Of a DNA stretch of 6,945 bases, positions 1 to 4,408 are shown in pieces; the stretch's first letter is position 1, and each line of letters opens with the position of its first letter. The notes under the pieces are model-generated. The model did not search any database, had not been told where the DNA came from, and worked only from the letters and a program-made list of their open reading frames with translations. Position numbers and translations under genes: made by a program. Origin of the DNA: Rhodospirillaceae bacterium (GTDB taxonomy: Bacteria > Pseudomonadota > Alphaproteobacteria > DSM-16000 > Inquilinaceae); NCBI GenBank assembly GCA_020425485.1, contig JAGQRL010000403.1:1-6945 (forward strand), read 5' to 3'.

Positions 1-64
1 CAAGCATACTGTCGTTGGGTGGCCGGGCGGGGGCGCGGGCCGGAACCGGACTTGAAAGTGAACC

Positions 65-70
65 AGGGGA
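65..70 (+). promoter_or_regulatory. Ribosome binding site of the iron-enzyme gene
   Basis: AGGGGA lies 7 nt before the ATG at 78. It supports that start over the more upstream GTG/TTG-type in-frame possibility near position 15, which would add a glycine/arginine-rich stretch unlike a protein N-terminus. Positions 1-64 show no promoter I can defend. Confidence 0.6.
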
Positions 71-77
71 TCTCGCC

Positions 78-824
78 ATGACCCTCGCCGACCCCGTGCC
101 CGTGGACGCCGCCGATGCGGCCCCCGACTCCACCGCCGACTCCGCCGCCGACTCCACTGCCGACGCCTTTGTGGAAGACACGCTGCGCGGGCTCGCCATC
201 GTGTGGACCGACTTCGAAACGCGGCTCGACCAGGTGCCCATCATCGACAAGCTGCACCGCGGCGCCTTCCGGCTGGAGGACTACAAGGCCCTGCTCGCCA
301 ATCTGCGCCAGCAGGTGATCGACGGCGGCTGCTGGATCGCCCGGGCCGCCAGCCAGATCGACGTGGCGCATTTCGACCTGCGCTCGCAGTTCCTGCGCCA
401 CTCCATCACCGAGCACCGCGACTTCCGCATGCTGGAAGACAACTACGCGTCCGTCGGCGGCGATGTGGCGGCCATCCGCAGCGGCGAAAAGAACATCGGC
501 TCGGAAGCCCTGTCGGCCTTCATGTTCCACCGCGCTTCGCGGCCCAACCCGTTCGACCTGCTGGGCGCCATGTTCATCATCGAGGGGCTGGGATCGCTGA
601 AGGCATCCGGCTGGGCGGAGATGATCAGGGAGCAGCTCGGCCTGGCACCGGACCAGGTGAGCTTCCTGGCCTACCACGGCGCCAACGACGAGGACCATCT
701 GGCGGAGTTTGCCGATTGGCTGCACCAGGCGGCCGACCACCCCAATGCCAAGGGCATCGTCAAGACGGCCCGGGTGGTGGCCCGGCTCTATCTCCTGCAA
801 CTGGAGGAACTGGACCATGTTTGA
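78..824 (+). CDS. Heme-oxygenase-like non-heme iron enzyme (iron-containing redox enzyme family)
   Basis: A 248-aa predicted cytosolic, mostly helical protein. Family assignment rests on the spacing of likely metal ligands: E112-H113 in a helix, E169 in the segment FIIEGLGS, and H200-x3-D204-x2-H207. The last, HxxxDxxH, is the signature seen in heme-oxygenase-like diiron oxidases/oxygenases (HDO; UndA, SznF and the Haem_oxygenas_2 group), which use O2 and iron to oxidise fatty acids or amino acids. The length fits the family. Residues 12-30 form an Asp/Ser/Thr/Ala period-4 low-complexity N-terminus that is probably disordered. No signal peptide is visible. It overlaps the next gene by 8 bp, so the two are probably translationally coupled. 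The substrate cannot be read from the sequence; a TENA/PqqC-type relative without iron is the alternative, but the full ligand set argues against it. Confidence 0.75.
   Translation: MTLADPVPVDAADAAPDSTADSAADSTADAFVEDTLRGLAIVWTDFETRLDQVPIIDKLHRGAFRLEDYKALLANLRQQVIDGGCWIARAASQIDVAHFDLRSQFLRHSITEHRDFRMLEDNYASVGGDVAAIRSGEKNIGSEALSAFMFHRASRPNPFDLLGAMFIIEGLGSLKASGWAEMIREQLGLAPDQVSFLAYHGANDEDHLAEFADWLHQAADHPNAKGIVKTARVVARLYLLQLEELDHV
803..808 (+). promoter_or_regulatory. Ribosome binding site inside the end of the iron-enzyme gene
   Basis: GGAGGA lies 8 nt before the ATG at 817, within the coding sequence of the upstream gene. It fixes the start of the downstream gene and points to coupled translation of the pair. 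Confidence 0.75.
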
Positions 825-1725
825 GGCCCGCGTTCCCCGCGACCTGACCAAGATCCCGCACGACCAGTCCGATCCCAACCCGTGGCTGGCGCTCTATCTG
901 GACGATTCGATCCCGATCGAGGAAAGCGCCAAGGCGGCCCTGCTGCGCGGCAACGACAGCTATTCCCGGCGCTTCTTCCTGCCGGCCTGCCGGCCCTTCA
1001 TCTTCGTGTTCTTCGTGCTGGTGCAGGTGCTGCGCCGCTTCTTCCAGTCCTGGCCGCACCTGCCGAGGACGCTGCACAACCTGATCCATTGGGGGCTGAA
1101 GACCTTCGTGTCGCCGGACGCCAACTACCTGATCCTGCGCCACTTCAACATCGGCACGGAGATCCTGGCCTTCATCCGCAACAACGTGCCGGGAGCGGAT
1201 GAGGTGGTGCAAACGGTGGCGCTGCGCCCGAGGAAGCTGAGCGACCTGAAGGACAACGTGTTCCTCCAGCACGACCTCAACGTCTACAACTTCATCATCG
1301 GCCTGAACCGCTGCCTGAAGGAGAGCGGGCGCGAGCTGGAAACTCCGGCGCGGCTGGACTTTTCGGCCATCAGCGACGCGCCGTTCGAGTTCGAGGACCT
1401 GCCGTCCGGCAAGCGCAATTTCGTCGATGTGCAGACGGCGATCGAATTCTACACGCCGGTCTATGCGCTGTTCCTGGCGCGGCGGGATTTCGTGCGGGCG
1501 GCCAATTCGCTGCAGCTCGACGAGACGTTCGCCATCTACGTGGCGCGCCTGCTGGGCTCGGACTATCACCTGGCCTTCATCAAGAACAACACGCCCATGG
1601 TGCCGCTGTCGCCCTTCCAGGCCGGCTTCCGGCTGATGATGCACGGCTACGACGCCGAGGCGCTGCACGGCTACCTGCGCCGCCTGAAACGGATGCAGGC
1701 GGCGGCGGACGCCGCGGCCGCCTAG
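817..1725 (+). CDS. Unrecognised 302-aa protein, partner of the iron enzyme
   Basis: I do not recognise this family. The protein is helical-looking, with few low-complexity stretches until an Ala/Asp tail after residue 293. Residues 59-77 (starting RPFIFVFFVLVQ) are strongly hydrophobic and flanked by arginines (RR at 51-52 and 73-74), so one membrane-associated or amphipathic helix is plausible; there is no cleavable signal. Conserved-looking polar positions inside hydrophobic helices are H109 and E115 (RHFNIGTEI), H152-D153 (LQHDLNVYNF), and D249-Y250-H251 (SDYHLAFIKNN). These could be metal or cofactor ligands, but that is a guess. The ATG at 817 has a good GGAGGA site and overlaps the previous stop by 8 bp, so it should be co-translated with the heme-oxygenase-like enzyme and act in the same step or complex. 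The coding sequence ends in a stop shared with the convergent racemase gene. Confidence 0.85.
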   Translation: MFEARVPRDLTKIPHDQSDPNPWLALYLDDSIPIEESAKAALLRGNDSYSRRFFLPACRPFIFVFFVLVQVLRRFFQSWPHLPRTLHNLIHWGLKTFVSPDANYLILRHFNIGTEILAFIRNNVPGADEVVQTVALRPRKLSDLKDNVFLQHDLNVYNFIIGLNRCLKESGRELETPARLDFSAISDAPFEFEDLPSGKRNFVDVQTAIEFYTPVYALFLARRDFVRAANSLQLDETFAIYVARLLGSDYHLAFIKNNTPMVPLSPFQAGFRLMMHGYDAEALHGYLRRLKRMQAAADAAAA

Positions 1726-1729
1726 GCGG
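1718..1729. repeat. 12-bp palindrome holding both convergent stop codons
   Basis: CCGCCTAGGCGG is a perfect palindrome. Its central CTAG supplies the plus-strand TAG (1723-1725) and the minus-strand TAG (1722-1724). No T-tract follows on either strand, so I do not call it a terminator. Confidence 0.8.
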
Positions 1730-2468
1730 AGCGGACCGCCACGCCGGCGCGCGAAAACGCCACCACGGCTTCGGCCAGCACGTCGATGCTGTCGAGCGCC
1801 GGCAGGCCGGGCGGCAGGGCATCGGCCACCGTGGAGAACTCCGTGCACGCGATCAGGGCAGCATCGGCGCCGGCCGCCGCCATCTCCTCGCCCGCCTCGC
1901 GCACCACGCGCCGGGCAAATTCGCCGTCGCGCCCGGCCTTGATGGCGCGGATGGCGGCCAGCAGCCGCTGCTGATCGGCCGGGTACACCGCTTCCAGCCC
2001 CAGCCTGGCGAACGCGTGGTCGTACACCCCGGTGATCTTGATGGCGGGGGAGGCCAGCACGCCCACGGTGCCGCGCTCCTCACCCGCCAGGCGGGCCGCC
2101 GTCAGCACCACCATGTCGAGGAAGGGCAGCGGCGTGGCCGCGGCGATGGAGCCGGCGTAGTGGTGGGCGGTGTTGCACGGCATCGCCAGGGCCTCGGCCC
2201 CCGCCGCCGCCAGCCGCCGCGCCATATCCTCCAGCGCCGGGGTGGGATCGCTGCCGGTGCCTTCGATCAGCGCCTTGATGCGCGAAGGCACCTGGGTGTT
2301 CTGGTCCACCACCAGGGGCACGTGGTCGGCATCGTCCTCCGCTGGCGTCAGCGCCAGCACGCGGGCCATGAAATGGATGGTCGCTTCCGGCCCCATGCCG
2401 CCCAGCACGCCCACCCGGCGCAGCCGCGGTGCGCCGGGCCCGCGCGCCGACCCGTCCGCCGGCGTCAT
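1722..2468 (-). CDS. Aspartate/glutamate racemase family protein
   Basis: A 248-aa member of the cofactor-independent Asp/Glu/hydantoin racemase family, which interconverts amino-acid enantiomers with two cysteines acting as acid and base. Visible signatures are the N-terminal GGMGPEAT (residues 23-30), the first catalytic cysteine in MPCNTAHH (C98), and the second in IACTEFS (C208). N- and C-terminal halves have the usual duplicated Rossmann-like pattern. The length fits aspartate racemases (about 230-250 aa). The ATG overlaps the stop of the upstream PLP-enzyme gene as ATGA (2465-2468), so the two are an operon. By context the substrate may be cysteate or cysteine, structural analogues of aspartate, rather than aspartate itself; that is inference. 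No strong Shine-Dalgarno site is seen, as expected for a coupled start. Confidence 0.88.
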   Translation of the reverse strand: MTPADGSARGPGAPRLRRVGVLGGMGPEATIHFMARVLALTPAEDDADHVPLVVDQNTQVPSRIKALIEGTGSDPTPALEDMARRLAAAGAEALAMPCNTAHHYAGSIAAATPLPFLDMVVLTAARLAGEERGTVGVLASPAIKITGVYDHAFARLGLEAVYPADQQRLLAAIRAIKAGRDGEFARRVVREAGEEMAAAGADAALIACTEFSTVADALPPGLPALDSIDVLAEAVVAFSRAGVAVRSA

Positions 2469-3478
2469 GCCGCCGCCGACCCGTAGCTGAAGGCCGCGGT
2501 GTAGCCGAACAGCCCGGCCGCCCCGCCGGTGTGGAGGAACACCACCCGCTGGCCATGGGCGAACACGCCCTTGCCGACCAGGTCGATCAGCCCCGCCGCC
2601 CCTTTGCCGGAATAGACGGGGTCGAGCAGGATGCCTTCCAGGCGGGCAAACATCTCGATCGCCGCGATGGTGCCGGCGTTGGGGATGCCGTAGCCCTCGC
2701 CCACATAGTTGGTGTTGGCCACCACATCGTCACGCGCCACAACGCCGGGGCAACCCAGCTTGCTGGCGGTCGCCAGGGCCAGTTTGAAGACGTTCTCCTC
2801 CTGCACCGGCTTGGGCGCGCGCACGCCGATGCCGAGCACCGGGATGGGCGCATTGATCGCCCTGAGCCCGCACACCAGCCCGGCCTGGGTGCCGGAACTG
2901 CCGGTGGCATGCACGATGTGGTCGATCTTCAGCCCCATGTAGTCGGCCTGCCCCACCAGCTCCATCGCGCAGTTCACGTAGCCCAAGGCACCGGTGGGGT
3001 TGGAGCCGCCGCCGGGGATGGTGTAGACGCGCCGGCCCTTGGCCCGCCACGCCTCGGCCACCGCTTCCATCTCCGCGTTCATGTCCAGCCCCGGGCCGCG
3101 CTTTTCCGCGGTGGCGCCATGCAGATGGTCGAGGAACACGTTGCCGTTGGCGTTGTAGTTGGGATCGTTGGAGCCGGTGCGGTCCTCCAGCAGGATGTGG
3201 CAGGCAAGCCCCAGGCGGGCCGCCGCCGCCGCGGTCTGGCGGGCATGGTTGGACTGGGTGGCCCCCTGGGTCATCACCGTGTCCGCCCCTTCCGTCAGCG
3301 CCTCAGCCATCAGGAATTCCAGCTTGCGGGTCTTGTTGCCGCCGGTGGACAGCCCCGTGCAGTCGTCCCGCTTGATCCAGATTTCCGGCCCGCCCAGGGC
3401 TTCCGACAGGCGGTCGAGCCGCTCCAGCGGTGTCGGGAGATGGCCGAGGCGAACGCGGGGAAAGCGGGCGAGATGCAT
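2465..3478 (-). CDS. cuyA: PLP-dependent L-cysteate sulfo-lyase / D-cysteine desulfhydrase-like enzyme
   Basis: A 337-aa fold-type II PLP enzyme of the ACC deaminase/D-cysteine desulfhydrase family. Features are the PLP lysine K49 in STGGNKTRK, the QSNHAR loop (75-80), the phosphate-binding loop GSSGTQAG (193-200) and HTGG (316-319). The N-terminus MHLARFPR, the segment LEDRTGSNDPNY (97-108) and the C-terminal DPVYSGKGAAGL resemble what I recall of CuyA, the L-cysteate sulfo-lyase of marine alphaproteobacteria, which yields pyruvate, ammonium and sulfite and also acts on D-cysteine. I therefore prefer CuyA over ACC deaminase, but the symbol is tentative. The ATG at 3478 is chosen over a GTG at 3496 because an AAAGG site sits 6 nt upstream and it matches the usual family start. 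The gene overlaps the downstream racemase by 4 bp. Expression should come from the 3479-3828 intergenic region. No sulfite exporter or LysR regulator is in view. Confidence 0.85.
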   Translation of the reverse strand: MHLARFPRVRLGHLPTPLERLDRLSEALGGPEIWIKRDDCTGLSTGGNKTRKLEFLMAEALTEGADTVMTQGATQSNHARQTAAAAARLGLACHILLEDRTGSNDPNYNANGNVFLDHLHGATAEKRGPGLDMNAEMEAVAEAWRAKGRRVYTIPGGGSNPTGALGYVNCAMELVGQADYMGLKIDHIVHATGSSGTQAGLVCGLRAINAPIPVLGIGVRAPKPVQEENVFKLALATASKLGCPGVVARDDVVANTNYVGEGYGIPNAGTIAAIEMFARLEGILLDPVYSGKGAAGLIDLVGKGVFAHGQRVVFLHTGGAAGLFGYTAAFSYGSAAA

Positions 3479-3484
3479 AACGAA

Positions 3485-3489
3485 CCTTT
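3485..3489 (-). promoter_or_regulatory. Ribosome binding site of the cuyA-like gene
   Basis: On the minus strand AAAGG lies 6 nt before the ATG at 3478. It decides that start against the upstream GTG at 3496. Confidence 0.6.
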
Positions 3490-3674
3490 GCGGCACGGGG
3501 TGGGAGGGCCACCAGCTTAGTGCGGATCCGCCGGGGGCGGAATCGCTTCCCGCCCATGCCTGGGTCGGCCGCCGCCGGCACCTCCGCTGAGGGGGCGGCC
3601 GGGGGGCCTACCAGGGGGCCGAACAGACCTTCCGTTGAGAGAGCGAATATCCCTGCTCGGATCGCGGGTTTTAC

Positions 3675-3690
3675 CGGCCGTTAACGGCCG
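3675..3690. repeat. Perfect 16-bp palindrome, possible operator
   Basis: CGGCCGTTAACGGCCG reads the same on both strands, centred between 3682 and 3683, about 140 bp before the response regulator and about 200 bp before the cuyA-like start. No U-tract follows on either strand, so it does not look like an intrinsic terminator. A dimeric regulator site is the natural reading, but no regulator can be named. Confidence 0.6.
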
Positions 3691-3729
3691 CTTCTGCAAG
3701 GATATGCGCCTTCGTACCGCAGGGCCGCG

Positions 3730-3799
3730 TACTTTAGGCAGTTTCAAGAAGTTGTATGCTTGCCGGACCAGAACGATCTAAACTGCCAATTACTTTAGG
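3730..3799 (+). repeat. 9-bp direct repeat TACTTTAGG, two copies
   Basis: TACTTTAGG occurs at 3730-3738 and again at 3791-3799, 61 bp apart (close to six helical turns). Each copy lies next to a GGCAG/CTGCC element. It may be part of a regulator binding array or the relic of a local duplication. Confidence 0.55.
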
Positions 3800-3809
3800 G
3801 AATTGGCAG
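3737..3809 (+). promoter_or_regulatory. Overlapping inverted repeats before the response regulator; alternative hairpins
   Basis: Three segments are related. GGCAGTTT (3737-3744) is the reverse complement of AAACTGCC (3780-3787). CTGCCAATT (3783-3791) is the reverse complement of AATTGGCAG (3801-3809), a perfect 9-bp stem with a 9-nt loop. The middle CTGCC belongs to both pairings, so the two stems exclude each other. The second hairpin ends 19 nt before the ATG, just ahead of the G-rich ribosome binding site. This may be an RNA switch or overlapping DNA operators; the sequence alone does not decide. Confidence 0.5.
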
Positions 3810-3815
3810 CGGCGT

Positions 3816-3821
3816 GGGGGG
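3816..3821 (+). promoter_or_regulatory. Probable ribosome binding site of the response regulator
   Basis: A run of six G residues ends 7 nt before the ATG at 3829. It is a weak, A-less Shine-Dalgarno site, but it favours the ATG over the in-frame GTG at 3814, which overlaps the run. Confidence 0.4.
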
Positions 3822-3828
3822 CGTGGCC

Positions 3829-4212
3829 ATGGCTGTGGTACTGATCATCGATGATGACCCGGATATCCGGGATCTTTGGACCGTGGTGCTTGGCGAAGCA
3901 GGGTTCGATGTGCGCGCGGCACCGTCCGGCGTCGAAGGTATCGAGATTGCCGAGAGCGAGCATATCGACGTTGTGGTCACCGATATTCTTATGCCCAACA
4001 AGGACGGAATCGAGACTTTACTTGAGATAAAATCAATTAATCCGAATGCGAAAGTTCTCGTCGTATCCGGCGGCGGGTCCGCGTTGCGGAAATCTTTCCT
4101 TGATGTGGCCGACAAGCTCGGCGCTGATGCTACATTGCCGAAGCCCGTCGACATCGATCGCTTCCGTGCCGTGGTGGAACAGCTCGCCAACGCTGCACGA
4201 AGCGGCGCCTAG
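3829..4212 (+). CDS. Single-domain response regulator (CheY-like receiver)
   Basis: A 127-aa stand-alone receiver domain of normal length, expected to be phosphorylated by a histidine kinase and to act through protein contacts, since no output domain follows. The acidic pocket is D8-D9-D10 in LIIDDDPD, the phospho-acceptor is D52 in VVTDILMPNKDG, the switch Ser/Thr position is S80 in VVSGGGS, and the invariant lysine is K105 in LPKPVD. All key residues are present, so it should be active. No kinase gene is in the window. GC is lower than in the neighbours (about 48% in 4021-4080 by my count) and codons such as TTA, ATA and AAT appear, which may mean a different origin or weaker codon selection. 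Its TAG stop coincides with the left end of the inverted-repeat element; before that insertion the next gene would have begun 14 nt later. Confidence 0.92.
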   Translation: MAVVLIIDDDPDIRDLWTVVLGEAGFDVRAAPSGVEGIEIAESEHIDVVVTDILMPNKDGIETLLEIKSINPNAKVLVVSGGGSALRKSFLDVADKLGADATLPKPVDIDRFRAVVEQLANAARSGA

Positions 4213-4242
4213 GATCCCGACTCAGCAACCCCATGGCCATGG
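4212..4242 (+). repeat. Left terminal inverted repeat of the MITE-like element
   Basis: A 31-nt arm starting GGATCCCGACTCAG and ending CCATGGCCATGG. Its first base is also the last base of the response regulator's TAG stop codon. It pairs with 4360-4391. Confidence 0.75.
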
Positions 4243-4359
4243 TTTGTACCGACATCGGACAGGACCAGGAGCGAAGAGGTCGGACATGCCGGGCAGATTC
4301 GACGGCGCGCGACGCAGCTCTGGCCGATTCCCGCCAAATCCTCCGGACACCGCCGGCCG

Positions 4360-4391
4360 CCATGGCCCATGGGGTGGTTGAGTTCGGATCC
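4360..4391 (-). repeat. Right terminal inverted repeat of the MITE-like element
   Basis: A 32-nt arm; read on the minus strand it starts GGATCCGAACTCAACC and ends CCATGGGCCATGG. It differs from the left arm by four substitutions and one extra G. Confidence 0.75.
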
Positions 4392-4408
4392 TAGACCGCG
4401 AAAGGGCG

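Larger units (their letters stand above)
3479..3828. other. Divergent intergenic region between cuyA-like gene and response regulator
   Basis: About 350 bp with no credible gene. The left part (3479-3620) is G/C-rich and without clear structure. From about 3630 the composition becomes more A/T-rich, and the region carries a 16-bp palindrome, a 9-bp direct repeat and overlapping inverted repeats, listed separately. Both flanking genes must be transcribed from here. A weak plus-strand candidate promoter is TTGTAT (3752-3757), 17 nt, GATCTA (3775-3780); it departs from consensus and I do not rely on it. No comparable minus-strand promoter stood out. Confidence 0.6.
4212..4391. mobile_element. 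MITE-like element, IS630/Tc1-mariner type (180 bp)
   Basis: A non-coding stretch bounded by terminal inverted repeats that both begin GGATCC. Aligning 4212-4242 with the reverse complement of 4360-4391 gives 27 identities, 4 mismatches and one 1-nt gap. Directly outside each end is TA (4210-4211 and 4392-4393), and both TAs sit within CTAG (4209-4212, 4391-4394). A TA duplication inside CTAG is the known target preference of IS630-family elements. The 117-bp core (4243-4359) has no gene. Removing the element and one TA restores a continuous CTAG site. Whether a related full-length IS or other copies exist in this genome cannot be seen here. The alternative is a long-armed regulatory inverted repeat unrelated to transposition. 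Confidence 0.68.

Noticed and set aside
1..9. CAAGCATAC at the window start is the reverse complement of 3754-3762
   Set aside because: A 9-bp match over 7 kb is expected by chance and nothing else around the two sites is shared.
760..1848. Minus-strand open frame opposite the unknown 302-aa gene
   Set aside because: Arg/His/Gln-rich antisense translation, no motif, and it would overlap the racemase gene. The plus frame has a good ribosome binding site and normal residue composition.
2465..3478. ACC deaminase as the name of the PLP enzyme
   Set aside because: The fold is shared, but the sequence segments (MHLARFPR start, EDRTGSNDPNY, DPVYSGKGAAGL) look like the CuyA/D-cysteine desulfhydrase branch.
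2429..3520. Plus-strand open frame opposite the cuyA-like gene
   Set aside because: The translation is His/Gly/Ala-rich shadow; the opposite strand encodes a clear PLP enzyme throughout.
3752..3780. Sigma-70-like promoter TTGTAT-17-GATCTA before the response regulator
   Set aside because: Both boxes deviate from consensus and other pairings are as good; kept only as a remark.
3858..3871. 14-bp palindrome CCCGGATATCCGGG (and ATCATCGATGAT just before it) in the receiver gene
   Set aside because: Both lie in codons for the conserved DDDPDIRD acidic stretch and are explained by coding constraint.
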